NCBI GenBank assembly: GCA_026417555.1 | Contig: JAOADA010000001.1 | Location: forward strand, 22,195 to 86,194 | Direction of reading: 5' to 3' | Source of the DNA: Brevinematales bacterium | GTDB taxonomy: Bacteria > Spirochaetota > Brevinematia > Brevinematales > Thermospiraceae | DNA: 64,000 bases | Part shown: one piece after another, positions 1-9,001 of the stretch | Position numbering within the stretch: the stretch's first letter is position 1 | Layout of the letters: every line of letters starts with the position of its first letter | Made by a program: the position numbers and the translations under genes | Notes under the pieces: generated by a model | What the model saw: the letters and a program-made list of their open reading frames with translations, nothing else | What the model was told of the DNA's origin: nothing | Database searches by the model: none

Positions 1-27
1 TATGCGGATCACGTGTTGGTTTTGGGC

Positions 28-3000
28 TCAGAGGAACCAATACCCTTCTAAACAAGGGAGGTGCTTTATGGTAGTCATCAGGGAAGGGGAGAAGGTGAGG
101 CTATAGGTTTCGTGTGCCTGGAGGGTGGTAGTGCCTGTGTCGGTAGCTATGTGAAAAACTAGGCGGATAGTTCCGTGGTGCTCTGGTTTTTGGGTGAGTT
201 GATGGAGGGTGAGAAGTGAGTTTTTGAGTGTTGGGGCATGGTCTTTTCTTCCATTCCAGAAGAGGTGGAGCTCTCTCAAAACAAGACGCTTGGAGAGAAG
301 CGTTTCAAGGGGCACCATGTCCACGACATTGGCATATATCCCCCCTTCTTTGCCAGGGCTATAGCGTGCCTTGACAAAAACAAACTGGTTTTCTTTGATG
401 ATACTCTCAAAACGTTCATAATCTGGGGAGAAGACACTGAATTTCAGGTTTGTATTGCCATAAAAAAGTCGAAAACTAGCAAAGGGTTTTCCTTTTTGGG
501 TGGTGCGGATACTGACCTCACCAAGATACCCCCACAGCGAGAACGTAATCCCCAGTGGGATTGTAGAGAGGATATGTTCTGGAATCCAGAGAAGGTTCTC
601 CAGCCTTTCAGTATAGTGAGAAAGGAAACGGTGAGAGGGGGAAAAACCCATGACCTCTTTTTCCATTAAAAATTCTTCTTGAAGGGAGAGAGGGCGAATA
701 TGCTTCTTTGGAAGGGGTGGTGATATGTCAAGGGAGTCAAAGAGCCCACTAATGCCATGAGATTTGTCTTTGTTTTTTTGTTGGTAATGCTCAATGTACC
801 ATTCCAGTTGGTCGAGGTACCAGGCCTTTTTGGTTTGACGTTCCTCTTTCAAGAGCTCATCAAAAGCACCAGCTTTCAGAAGAATTTCTACCACGGGACG
901 GCGGAACTCAGGATGATGGTGCATCCGTTCAATAAAATTCTCAAAACTCTGAAAAGGTCCATGCTGTTTTCTTTCTTGCTCCATGGCTTTTGCAAAACCT
1001 TCTCCCATTCCCTTGATGGCTCCAAGGCCAAAACGTATAGCCCATGAACCGTCCTCTTGTCTGAGTTCCTGAAACTCGTAGATGCTGTGGTTGACATCTG
1101 GGGGGAGAATATTTATATGGGCTTTGGTACTTTCTTCACAATAGGCTTGGACGTCTTCGGTTTTGCTCATGTTGGCCGTGAGAAGACTAGCCATGAACTC
1201 AGCACGGTAATGTGTCTTGAGGTAAGCAATCTGATAAGCAAGGATAGCGTAGGCAGCAGAATGAGATTTATTGAAAGCGTAGAAAGAGAAGGGAACAAGG
1301 ATTTCAAAGATTTTTTCAGCAAGCTCTTTGGAGTAGCCATTGGCCATGGCTCCTTCAATCCACTCAGGTCGTATTTTGGCAAGGTCTTCGGGTTTCTTCT
1401 TGGCCATGATACGGCGAACGTTATCAGCTTTGCCGAGACTGAAACCGGCCAATACCTGGGCGATTTGCATCACCTGTTCTTGGTAAACAATAATCCCATA
1501 GGTGCTTTCGAGGATGGGGCGGAGGTTCTCATGAAAACAGTCAATAGGTTCTTCGCCTTTTTTTCGGCGAATATAGGCAGGAATTTGTTCCAGAGGACCG
1601 GGGCGATAAAGAGCGTTCATGGCAATAAGATCATCAATGCAGGTAGGTTGGAGTTGTTTGAGGTATTCTGTCATGCCTGCGGATTCAAATTGAAAGATGC
1701 CTTTGGTTTCTCCACGGGAAAAGGTAGCATAGACTTCGGGATCATCAAGGGGAATCTGTTGGATATCTATTTTTTTGTGATGGTTATGCCAGATGCGTTC
1801 CAGCGTATCTTTGATGATACTGAGGTTTGCAAGACCAAGGATATCCATTTTAAGCAAACCGTTTTTTTCTAAATAGATTCCCTCATATTGCGTAGAGATG
1901 GCACCAGAACTCATATCCTTGTAAAGAGGAACTACCTCAGTGAGATCAATATCAGAAATGATGATACCCGAGGCATGGGTCCCAAGGTTTCGCAGATTAC
2001 CGTCAAGCCTGATGGAGTACTCGATCCATTTTTTCTGAATCTCTGTTCCCTTCTGAAGGGCAGAGAGTTCGGGTACACTCTCAAGGGTTTTTGAGAGAGG
2101 CTCATTGGGATCTACAAGCTTTGCAATTTTATCGACTTCACTCAGGGAGATACCAAGGACTCGTCCTACGTCACGGATGGTGGAGCGGCTTTTGAGCATC
2201 CCGAAAGTGATGATATCTGCTGTTTTGTTGTAACCGTATTTGGCGCGGATGTATTCCTTGACCTCGTCACGTCTACTATCCTCAAAATCAATATCGATAT
2301 CTGGCATGCTCACACGCTCAGGATTGAGAAAACGCTCAAAGAGGAGTTGGTAACGGATGGGGTCCACCTGGGTGATTTCAAGACACCATGCTACGATAGC
2401 TCCAGCGGCAGATCCTCTTCCGGGGCCAACTCCAATACCATGCCGTTTCGCAAAATGGACAAAATCTTGAACAATAAGAAAATAGTTGGAGAATCCAATT
2501 CCTTTGGTTTTTTCCATGTAGTGGAGGAGCTCAAGTTCCTTTTCAAGCCTTTGGCGATAATTCTCGGGGATACTCTCGTAGTCTTGTGTATGAAAGCGTC
2601 TCATGAGACCTTCTTTGGCGAGTTTGGTGAGGTAACTATGGGCATCTTCTCCTTCGGGAAGGGGAAAGAGAGGGGTATGCATGTCACGGAAGGAAAAGGA
2701 GAGGTCACACATTTCGGCGATACGAAGGGTGTTAGAAAGACTCTCCGGAATCTCCTGAAAGAGAGAAGCCATTTCCTCAGAGCTTTTGAGATAGAACTGA
2801 TTGGTAGGATAGCGTTGAAGTTTGGGATCATCAATCGTTGTTTTATCTCGAATAGCAAAGATCACTTCTTGAAGTTCAGCATCATGGGGATAGAGATAAT
2901 GGGCATCGTTAGTGGCCACGAGGGGGAGGTCATACTGTTTAGAGAGTTTGATGAGTTCACGGTTGACAATTTTTTGTTCGGCTATACCATGGTCCTGAAG

Positions 3001-3534
3001 TTCAAGAAAGAAGCGGTCTTTGCCAAAGAGGTCTTTGTACCAGGTAAGGGTGTTATGGAGTTTTTTTTCTTGATTTGAGAGGAGGTAGGAGGGGATTTCT
3101 CCCCCGAGACAAGCAGAGAGGGCAATCAGGCCTTCGGCGTGGCGTTCGAGGAGTTCATGATCAATCCTCGGTTTAGAATAGAAACCTTCAAGATAGCCGG
3201 CGGAGGAGAGTTTCAAAAGATTTTTGTAACCGGTGAGGTTTTCAGCAAGAAGGACAAGGTGGTAGTATTTCTCGTCTTTGTCTTTGTCGAAACGGCTCTG
3301 TGGGGCTACATAAAACTCACAGCCAATGATAGGTTTGATGGGGGTTTCAGGATGGGATTGAGAGAATTCCTGACAGACGGTATAAAACTCCATGGCTCCA
3401 AAGAGGTTACCATGGTCGGTAAGGGCTATGGCCCTTTGTTTGTGGTGGGCTGTGCGTTTAATGAGGTCATCAATCTGGCTTACACCATCTAATAGGCTAT
3501 AATGAGAGTGTACATGGAGGTGGACAAAGTCCAT
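28..3534 (-). CDS. dnaE: DNA polymerase III subunit alpha
   Basis: This is the catalytic subunit of the replicative DNA polymerase, about 1,168 residues, close to the length of the E. coli DnaE class. The PHP domain starts at once (HLHVHSHYSLLDG, residues 4-16). A GVGPGRGSAAGA block lies near residue 366, and the catalytic aspartates are in PDIDIDF near residue 410. An OB-fold region is expected near residue 1000. I chose the ATG at 3534 because AAGGAG lies nine bases upstream; an in-frame TTG at 3561 would add nine residues but has no ribosome site. The 5' end lies next to the divergent tRNA-Thr promoter. Only 27 bases lie downstream in the window, and I see no terminator there. Confidence 0.97.
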   Translation of the reverse strand: MDFVHLHVHSHYSLLDGVSQIDDLIKRTAHHKQRAIALTDHGNLFGAMEFYTVCQEFSQSHPETPIKPIIGCEFYVAPQSRFDKDKDEKYYHLVLLAENLTGYKNLLKLSSAGYLEGFYSKPRIDHELLERHAEGLIALSACLGGEIPSYLLSNQEKKLHNTLTWYKDLFGKDRFFLELQDHGIAEQKIVNRELIKLSKQYDLPLVATNDAHYLYPHDAELQEVIFAIRDKTTIDDPKLQRYPTNQFYLKSSEEMASLFQEIPESLSNTLRIAEMCDLSFSFRDMHTPLFPLPEGEDAHSYLTKLAKEGLMRRFHTQDYESIPENYRQRLEKELELLHYMEKTKGIGFSNYFLIVQDFVHFAKRHGIGVGPGRGSAAGAIVAWCLEITQVDPIRYQLLFERFLNPERVSMPDIDIDFEDSRRDEVKEYIRAKYGYNKTADIITFGMLKSRSTIRDVGRVLGISLSEVDKIAKLVDPNEPLSKTLESVPELSALQKGTEIQKKWIEYSIRLDGNLRNLGTHASGIIISDIDLTEVVPLYKDMSSGAISTQYEGIYLEKNGLLKMDILGLANLSIIKDTLERIWHNHHKKIDIQQIPLDDPEVYATFSRGETKGIFQFESAGMTEYLKQLQPTCIDDLIAMNALYRPGPLEQIPAYIRRKKGEEPIDCFHENLRPILESTYGIIVYQEQVMQIAQVLAGFSLGKADNVRRIMAKKKPEDLAKIRPEWIEGAMANGYSKELAEKIFEILVPFSFYAFNKSHSAAYAILAYQIAYLKTHYRAEFMASLLTANMSKTEDVQAYCEESTKAHINILPPDVNHSIYEFQELRQEDGSWAIRFGLGAIKGMGEGFAKAMEQERKQHGPFQSFENFIERMHHHPEFRRPVVEILLKAGAFDELLKEERQTKKAWYLDQLEWYIEHYQQKNKDKSHGISGLFDSLDISPPLPKKHIRPLSLQEEFLMEKEVMGFSPSHRFLSHYTERLENLLWIPEHILSTIPLGITFSLWGYLGEVSIRTTQKGKPFASFRLFYGNTNLKFSVFSPDYERFESIIKENQFVFVKARYSPGKEGGIYANVVDMVPLETLLSKRLVLRELHLFWNGRKDHAPTLKNSLLTLHQLTQKPEHHGTIRLVFHIATDTGTTTLQAHETYSLTFSPSLMTTIKHLPCLEGYWFL

Positions 3535-3554
3535 AGGGGGTGTCTCCTTGGTAT

Positions 3555-3583
3555 TTGACAAACTGTCGATTTTGTGTTATACT
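3555..3583 (+). promoter_or_regulatory. Promoter of tRNA-Thr
   Basis: TTGACA at 3555-3560 and TATACT at 3578-3583 are separated by exactly 17 bases. Transcription would begin just before the tRNA at 3599. The element overlaps the upstream edge of dnaE on the other strand. Confidence 0.8.
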
Positions 3584-3598
3584 ATATGCCTCATGTGT

Positions 3599-3671
<73 letters not shown>

Positions 3672-3672
3672 A

Positions 3673-3702
3673 TCCCCTCCTGAAAAGGGAGGGGATTTTT
3701 TT
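3673..3702 (+). terminator. Terminator of tRNA-Thr
   Basis: TCCCCTCC and GGAGGGGA form an 8-bp GC-rich stem with a seven-base loop, followed by a run of T. The T run is only on the plus strand, so the hairpin serves the tRNA rather than nrdG. Confidence 0.85.
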
Positions 3703-4333
3703 ATGCAGGGGTCTCTCCAGTGAGGGAGAGATGTTCTTCCTTCCCGAGGGGATGAGGATCCCTGTAGGGCTGAAAAACAAGGTCTATATTCATCTCTTGC
3801 GCAAACGTAAGCATAGTCTTTCGGGAGAGTCCAGGTATGAGTGTCGTACGAAATTGGTGGGGCTTTCCGCTTTGAGTGATGAGTGAAATCGTTTTTTTGA
3901 GAAGGTGGATATCGTAGTCTCTTCCAATGGCATGATGATAGGTTTCCCAAGGGTGTTTGATGTCCATGGCAAAAAAATCCACAACATCCTCTTTCAGAGC
4001 TTCTTCTACCCATTCCGGGTGTGAACCATTGGTGTCTACTTTGGTCTCATACCCAATGGATTTTGCCCATGCGAGAAAGTTAAGAAGCCGTTCCCCCCAC
4101 AGGGTGGGTTCACCCCCGGTGATACAGATGCCTTCAAGGAGGTGTTTTCTCCGGATGAGAAAATGCTTGATCTCCTCTTCGTCAAGCTGAGGAAGCTGGG
4201 AGAGTCGGTGCGGGTAGACAAGATCCTGGTTGTGGCACCACGGGCAACGAAAGTTACACCCTCCAGTGAAGAGAGTGGCTGCTATTTTTCCTGGGAAATC
4301 AACGAAGGTGGTTCTCTGAATCCCGTACCACAT
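3701..4333 (-). CDS. nrdG: Anaerobic ribonucleotide reductase activating protein (radical SAM)
   Basis: This 210-residue radical-SAM activase installs the glycyl radical on class III ribonucleotide reductase. The [4Fe-4S] cluster motif is C26-x3-C30-x2-C33 in GCNFRCPWCHNQ. A GGEPTL motif, typical of the SAM-binding strand, lies near residue 79. The gene is the last of the minus-strand nrd cluster. It overlaps the glycyl-radical-tail frame upstream by 35 bases, which suggests translational coupling between the activase and its substrate domain. Confidence 0.92.
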   Translation of the reverse strand: MWYGIQRTTFVDFPGKIAATLFTGGCNFRCPWCHNQDLVYPHRLSQLPQLDEEEIKHFLIRRKHLLEGICITGGEPTLWGERLLNFLAWAKSIGYETKVDTNGSHPEWVEEALKEDVVDFFAMDIKHPWETYHHAIGRDYDIHLLKKTISLITQSGKPHQFRTTLIPGLSRKTMLTFAQEMNIDLVFQPYRDPHPLGKEEHLSLTGETPA

Positions 4334-4475
4334 TGCTCAAAGCCTTGTCGTAGGTGAGTCGTTCGGAAAACTCTTGCCGTTTTCCTACGTTCCAGTTTTG
4401 TACAGGGCGATAATAACCTACAACGCGAGAATACACCTCCGTTGGCATAACAAGTTTTTTGTTCTCGTTTTGCAT
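4299..4475 (-). CDS. Glycyl-radical tail of NrdD, in a separate frame
   Basis: This 58-residue frame contains the C-terminal glycyl-radical signature of class III ribonucleotide reductase: EVYSRVVGYYRPVQNWN, then GKRQEF, with the radical glycine at residue 20. The preceding nrdD frame stops at 4495 without this signature, so the two frames together make one complete enzyme. An AGGAGG ribosome site lies five bases before the ATG at 4475, supporting independent translation as a small subunit. However, nrdD ends CTT TAA, and a +1 slip there (CTT to TTT, then AAA) enters this frame with no further stop, so a fused product is equally possible. A sequencing indel cannot be excluded from sequence alone. 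Stand-alone glycyl-radical domains are known in another family (YfiD with pyruvate formate-lyase). Confidence 0.8.
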   Translation of the reverse strand: MQNENKKLVMPTEVYSRVVGYYRPVQNWNVGKRQEFSERLTYDKALSNVVRDSENHLR

Positions 4476-4494
4476 ACGTTCCTCCTTTTTCTTT

Positions 4495-6597
4495 TTAAAG
4501 ACACTCGAGGTATTTTCCATATCGTTTGAGATCTGCCTCTGTGTGAGGGAGGGGGCAAATCCAGTGCTCACCTGGAATATAACCATGCACAGGACAGATA
4601 GAAAAGGTAGGGGTGAGGGAGTAGTAGGGAAGATGATAAGTATGGGCAATCTTTTGTACAAGTTTTGCCACCATAAAGGGATCCGTGATTTTTTCTCCCA
4701 GAAAGATGTGGATAACGGTTCCACCCGTGAAACGAGATTGGAGGGGATCTTGATGATCGAGTACCTCAAAAATATCATCAGTGTAATTCACGGGGAGATG
4801 GACAGAATTGGTATAGTAGGGCGCTTCATCGGTACCGGAGGTGAGAATATCAGGGTATCTGGTTTTGTCAGCTTTTGCAAGTCGGTAGGAAGCCCCTTCA
4901 GCGGGGGAGGCTTCGAGATTGTAGAGATGTCCTGTCTCCTGTTTGAATGCCTCAAGATGGTCAAGCATAAAGTCGAGAACTCGGATAGCAAAATCCCGCC
5001 CTTCGGTGGTATGATAAGGAATCTTTTTAAGGTTCATCACAGCCTCGTTCATTCCAAGAATACCAATGGTGGAAAAATGGTTTGTCCAGTAATTGCCACT
5101 ACGTTTCTTGATATCTCCGAGGTATATCTTGGTATAGGGATAGAGGTTTCTTTCGGTGAGGTCTTCGACCACCTTGCGTTTCATTTCAAGGGAGTTTTTC
5201 GCGATCTGCATGACTTCTAATAGGCGGGAGAAAAACTCCTCCTCACTCTGGGAGAGATAGGCAATACGGGGGAGATTGATGGTGACGACACCAATAGATC
5301 CGGTGAGGGGATTGGCAGCGAAAAGTCCTCCTCGTCGGAGATGGTGTTCTTCTTCATGAGGAATTGTGGACTTTTTTGAGAGCTGATTTCTCACCTCTCG
5401 ATTATCAAGCCTCAATCGACAGCACATGGAGCGAGCATCCTCTTCACTCATATCAGAATTGACAAAGTTACTGAAATAGGGGGTTCCGTACTTGGCTGTC
5501 ATCTCCCAGATGGCTTTGTAACGGGGATTATCCCATGCGAAATCTTTGGTGATGTTGTACGTAGGAATAGGGAACGTAAAAGGTCTTCCCTTCCCATCAC
5601 CTTCTATCATGACTTCAGCAAATGCCTGGTTGATCATGTAGATCTCTTCTTGGAATTCTCCGTAGGTTTTGTCCTTGATCTCCCCCCCTACAATGGCATA
5701 TTGATGAGCGAAGTAGGAAGGCACACGAAGATCAAAAGTAATGTTGGTAAAGGGAGTTTGAAAACCCACACGAGTAGGAACATTGAGGTTAAAAACAAAC
5801 TCTTGCATAGCCTGTTTGACCTCTTGGTAAGAAAGGCCATCGTAAAAGATAAAGGGGGCTAAAAGGGTGTCAAAATTTGCAAAAGCTTGGGCTCCTGCTG
5901 CCTCCCCTTGCAGGGTATAAAAGAAATTCACAATCTGGCCAAGGGCTGTTCGAAAGTGTTTAGCTGGGCGACTTTCTACTTTGCCACTCACTCCCCCAAA
6001 TCCCCCAATGAGGAGCTGTTCCAAGTCCCATCCTACACAGTAAGCAGACAAAGCCCCGAGATCGTGGATATGGATAGCCCCTGAACGATGGGCTTCCCCA
6101 ATCTCAGGGGTATAAATTTTCGAGAGCCAATAGTTGGCAGTAATGGTTGAAGAGATATGAGCATTGAGCCCCTGAAGGGAAAAGGTCATATTACTATTCT
6201 CGTTGATGCGCCAATCACGAATGTTGACATAATCATCGATAACCTGGAGACTTTGAGCAAGGGTTTTGTTGATATTGCGAAGCTCTGCTCGCTTGGCGCG
6301 GTAGAGAATGTAGGCTTTCGCTGTTTTGCGGTATCCCGCATTCATGAGAGTGTCTTCTACAATGTCTTGGATGGTTTCAATCTCGACTACTTCTCCCTCG
6401 AGTTTGGAGATAACAAGAGCCGTTAGCTCCCACGCTTTGGTAGCATCCGCTTCTCCTGTACTCTCAAACGCCTTGGTAATGGCATTGGCAATCTTTGCTG
6501 GATCAAAGTCAACAATGTTTCCCTCTCGCTTCTTGACGAAAACAGCATGTTTTTGTGCCTTTTTTGATTCCGCAATCGTTGTTACAATATCTCGCAT
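4495..6597 (-). CDS. nrdD: Anaerobic ribonucleoside-triphosphate reductase, large part without the radical glycine
   Basis: Class III ribonucleotide reductase makes deoxynucleotides without oxygen. This 700-residue frame has an N-terminal ATP-cone (about residues 15-110, with the allosteric-site pattern), the barrel with HIHDLG and YCVGWDL near residue 188, and CCRLRLD near residue 390. It ends with the start of the zinc-binding tail: CPVHGY near residue 668 and a second CP motif. It stops at TAA just before the radical glycine motif would be expected; that motif is in the next frame at 4299-4475. A strong promoter and an inverted repeat lie upstream. The operon runs nrdD, radical tail, nrdG. 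Confidence 0.93.
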   Translation of the reverse strand: MRDIVTTIAESKKAQKHAVFVKKREGNIVDFDPAKIANAITKAFESTGEADATKAWELTALVISKLEGEVVEIETIQDIVEDTLMNAGYRKTAKAYILYRAKRAELRNINKTLAQSLQVIDDYVNIRDWRINENSNMTFSLQGLNAHISSTITANYWLSKIYTPEIGEAHRSGAIHIHDLGALSAYCVGWDLEQLLIGGFGGVSGKVESRPAKHFRTALGQIVNFFYTLQGEAAGAQAFANFDTLLAPFIFYDGLSYQEVKQAMQEFVFNLNVPTRVGFQTPFTNITFDLRVPSYFAHQYAIVGGEIKDKTYGEFQEEIYMINQAFAEVMIEGDGKGRPFTFPIPTYNITKDFAWDNPRYKAIWEMTAKYGTPYFSNFVNSDMSEEDARSMCCRLRLDNREVRNQLSKKSTIPHEEEHHLRRGGLFAANPLTGSIGVVTINLPRIAYLSQSEEEFFSRLLEVMQIAKNSLEMKRKVVEDLTERNLYPYTKIYLGDIKKRSGNYWTNHFSTIGILGMNEAVMNLKKIPYHTTEGRDFAIRVLDFMLDHLEAFKQETGHLYNLEASPAEGASYRLAKADKTRYPDILTSGTDEAPYYTNSVHLPVNYTDDIFEVLDHQDPLQSRFTGGTVIHIFLGEKITDPFMVAKLVQKIAHTYHLPYYSLTPTFSICPVHGYIPGEHWICPLPHTEADLKRYGKYLECL

Positions 6598-6617
6598 ATT
6601 CCCCTCCCATATGTACC

Positions 6618-6652
6618 AGTATAAGTATAGCGTAGGGAAAAATGGCTGTCAA
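6618..6652 (-). promoter_or_regulatory. Promoter of the nrd operon
   Basis: On the minus strand, TTGACA (6647-6652) and TATACT (6624-6629) are 17 bases apart. A second TATACT copy follows directly (6618-6623). The leader to the nrdD ATG at 6597 is very short. Confidence 0.8.
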
Positions 6653-6674
6653 AAAATTTTTTGTCTTTGTGTAT

Positions 6675-6703
6675 TTTCTTGTATAACAAAGAGTTACAAG
6701 AAA
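6675..6703. promoter_or_regulatory. Inverted repeat upstream of the nrd promoter
   Basis: TTTCTTGTA (6675-6683) and TACAAGAAA (6695-6703) are perfect 9-bp arms with an 11-base centre, about 25 bases upstream of the nrdD -35 box. The position suits a regulator site. It does not obviously match the NrdR box. The rest of the 460-base gap shows no gene. Confidence 0.45.
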
Positions 6704-6995
6704 TAGAGATATGATAATTTCTTGTCTTCCAAAGAGATGGAAAAAGAAAAAAGAGACAGGAAAATTTTTATGGTGGTACCATGGCGAAAAGAAAAGCTTG
6801 CGTGTGTCTTTGGGATGTTTTGTGTGAAGGAGATTTTTTAAGGGCGATGAGAGTATGGTTTTCTTATGAGACGTTTTCCCAGAGAAAAGATCTTGCCTCC
6901 CCGAAAAGAATTTCACAGAGAAAGGAATGTTGCTTGAGGAAATAGCGCCAACTCAACATTTACAAAGAGGGGATAGAGCGCTTCTGGAGGGGTTT

Positions 6996-7037
6996 TCAGG
7001 GATAGGGGCATGGGTAGAAAGACGGAGATATCCCTGA
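6996..7037. repeat. Inverted repeat with 9-bp arms
   Basis: TCAGGGATA (6996-7004) and TATCCCTGA (7029-7037) are perfect arms around 24 bases, just downstream of the minus-strand gene that ends at 7060. It may form a hairpin at the transcript end. It has no U tract, so it is not a typical intrinsic terminator. Confidence 0.4.
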
Positions 7038-7059
7038 TGAGGAAGGAGGGGGACAGGAA

Positions 7060-8811
7060 TTAGAGCAATGGTTTGAGCTGGGAAAGCAGAAGAGGGGTTT
7101 TGATTTCAAGGGAATACCCACCGATCTCTCCCTCAGCAATGAGAAAGTCAATAGCTGAAGCTACATAGTATGCCTGAGAAAAGAGGCTAATGATGGAGGT
7201 TTTTGTGGATACCTTTTTGCCAAAGATACGGTTGTCGAGGGTGAGTATTTCGTCGGGATTGTGGAGGATTTTTCTGTCCTTCTCATAGTCTTCGAGGACA
7301 ATCTTGAGATTGAGAGAGAAATCGTGCATCAAAGATTGAACCTTGTTCCGTATCTGGCGAGAGGTTTGGCTCCGAGCGAGTTCGAGTTGCTGTTGTTTGA
7401 TGTAACGTTCTTTAGAAGTGCCGGGAAGGGTGGTATCGAGTTTCTGGAGTTCAAGGTAGTTCTTTACGTATTCGTTCATGGCTTTGTAGATGTCGTCAAT
7501 ATGGAAGTACAAGTCTTTGAAAACCCCTCGATAATCGCGACGGCTTCCGGCGTCAAAAAAGATATTGAACTGGATTTGTCCGGAAATGAAAAGGAAGGAA
7601 AAATTTTTGTCAAAAAATTCCACGAGCAAAACCGCCAAAAAGGCTTTGTCATGAATAGGCAATTGGGCACGGGGATCTCGCATGGTTTTGTAGTTTTCCA
7701 TAATGTCGGAAAAATTGATACTTTCTCGAATAATACGTATCCCCATACGGACAGGTTCAGGGAGACCCTCAAGACCATCGCTTTGTGCCATAGCCTCTTC
7801 CATCTCTTTTGCCATTTGTTCCTCAAGGGCTTTTTGGCGAGCCTGTTCTTCTCGTCGGCGTCTTTCTTGCTCGTCTTCTTCTGCCCAACGCCGGGTGTAA
7901 TATCCTACTTCATCCGTTTCATTAAAGTTGAGGAATTCCCGAAAACTTTGGGTTTTTCCAAGATAAAGAAGATCTTTATAATAATAATCTACGAGATACA
8001 GGAGTCTTGGGAAAATCACATAAAATATACGGTAAATATTGTGGTTAATTGTCTGGATGTTTCTGTTTACAATGGTTTGGTTAAGGGATCGCATGTTTTT
8101 TTCTTCTCCCAGTACCTTCTCTACCACAAGGTTGAGGCTTGCTTTGTATTTGTCAAGAACTAAAAGGATCTTGAAGATACGAACAAGGCTGTTTCTGGCT
8201 ATAAGGAGGGGTTGAGGTGGACTCATGAGGAGTTGTCTGACCAACCGGAAGAAATCGACATCATAGAGCATGTCGATCCGATAGAGGAGTTCATAATAAT
8301 GCGACAGTCCCATCTCATGGAGACGTTGGCGGAGATCATAGGAAAAATTTTTGTCTTGATAAAAGAGAGAAGTGAGGATTTGATGGTTTTCTGTAGCGAG
8401 TTTTTCTATTTCTCCCAAAAGAGAGAGAAAATGGTGGGAGAACTTGTTTCCCCACAGGTTGAAAATACCATAAAGGATACCTATCCATTTGGCAACAAGT
8501 CTCTCCCAAAAAAGTTCCCAGCGAGAGGTTTTTTCTCTCTTGTGAGACGCCGTCGAAGAGGAAGAGAGGGTAGAATTCACGGGAGAGCTTTTTTTTGCCA
8601 TGTCAGCGTGTTTTTTTTGTGTTTCCAAGAGTTTAGCTTCTTTGGCTTCAACAAATTGGGAAAGTTTTTGGGAAAGCTGAAGACTGGGATCGGCCTGGAG
8701 ATCAATCACCTTGCCGCCAGCCCGTACAAATTCATCAAAAATTTCTTTTTGATCTCGAATATCCATTTGGTCAATGCCAAGTTTTTTCTTTTTTTCTTCT
8801 AAGATTGACAT
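7060..8811 (-). CDS. Conserved-looking protein of unknown function
   Basis: I do not recognise the family. The protein has 583 residues from the ATG at 8811, which has a GGAGAG ribosome site and lies 3' of a clear promoter. An upstream in-frame start would lie outside the transcript. The N-terminus is hydrophilic (SILEEKKKKLGID). A serine-rich linker near residue 80 is followed by a long helical region, and a charged run rich in E and R near residue 320 (EEDEQERRRREEQ) looks like a coiled coil. No signal peptide or membrane segment is evident, so it is probably cytoplasmic. It is transcribed alone, and codon use is like its neighbours. Confidence 0.85.
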   Translation of the reverse strand: MSILEEKKKKLGIDQMDIRDQKEIFDEFVRAGGKVIDLQADPSLQLSQKLSQFVEAKEAKLLETQKKHADMAKKSSPVNSTLSSSSTASHKREKTSRWELFWERLVAKWIGILYGIFNLWGNKFSHHFLSLLGEIEKLATENHQILTSLFYQDKNFSYDLRQRLHEMGLSHYYELLYRIDMLYDVDFFRLVRQLLMSPPQPLLIARNSLVRIFKILLVLDKYKASLNLVVEKVLGEEKNMRSLNQTIVNRNIQTINHNIYRIFYVIFPRLLYLVDYYYKDLLYLGKTQSFREFLNFNETDEVGYYTRRWAEEDEQERRRREEQARQKALEEQMAKEMEEAMAQSDGLEGLPEPVRMGIRIIRESINFSDIMENYKTMRDPRAQLPIHDKAFLAVLLVEFFDKNFSFLFISGQIQFNIFFDAGSRRDYRGVFKDLYFHIDDIYKAMNEYVKNYLELQKLDTTLPGTSKERYIKQQQLELARSQTSRQIRNKVQSLMHDFSLNLKIVLEDYEKDRKILHNPDEILTLDNRIFGKKVSTKTSIISLFSQAYYVASAIDFLIAEGEIGGYSLEIKTPLLLSQLKPLL

Positions 8812-8844
8812 GTACTCTCCTTGTTGATTGGGTATGGCTTGGTT

Positions 8845-8873
8845 ATTATACACGATTTGAAGAAAAAATGCAA
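8845..8873 (-). promoter_or_regulatory. Promoter of the 583-residue unknown gene
   Basis: On the minus strand, TTGCAT (8868-8873) and TATAAT (8845-8850) are 17 bases apart. This fixes the translation start at 8811. Confidence 0.75.
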
Positions 8874-8951
8874 AGGTTAGACAAAACTCTGAGCCAGACA
8901 TACCTTGCTGTCACAGAGGTTTTTCTTAGACGGTTGTGTGGGACGTTGGAG

Positions 8952-8982
8952 AAAAAAAGGGGCTATCTTGAACGATAGCCCC
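8952..8982 (-). terminator. Terminator of the parvulin lipoprotein gene
   Basis: Read on the minus strand, GGGGCTATC and GATAGCCCC form a 9-bp stem with a six-base loop, followed by seven T residues. It lies about 20 bases past the stop codon at 9002. Confidence 0.93.
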
Positions 8983-9001
8983 TTCAGTGTTCGAAAAGGT
9001 A

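Noticed and set aside
2347-3078. Long plus-strand frame antisense to dnaE
   Set aside because: It lies entirely inside dnaE, has no ribosome site or promoter, and its residues are those expected from antisense reading of a real gene.
7261-8163. 300-codon plus-strand frame
   Set aside because: Antisense to the 583-residue gene, which has a promoter and ribosome site; this frame has neither.
8812-8901. Upstream extension of the 583-residue gene
   Set aside because: The -10 box lies at 8845-8850, inside the extension, so the mRNA cannot contain that start.
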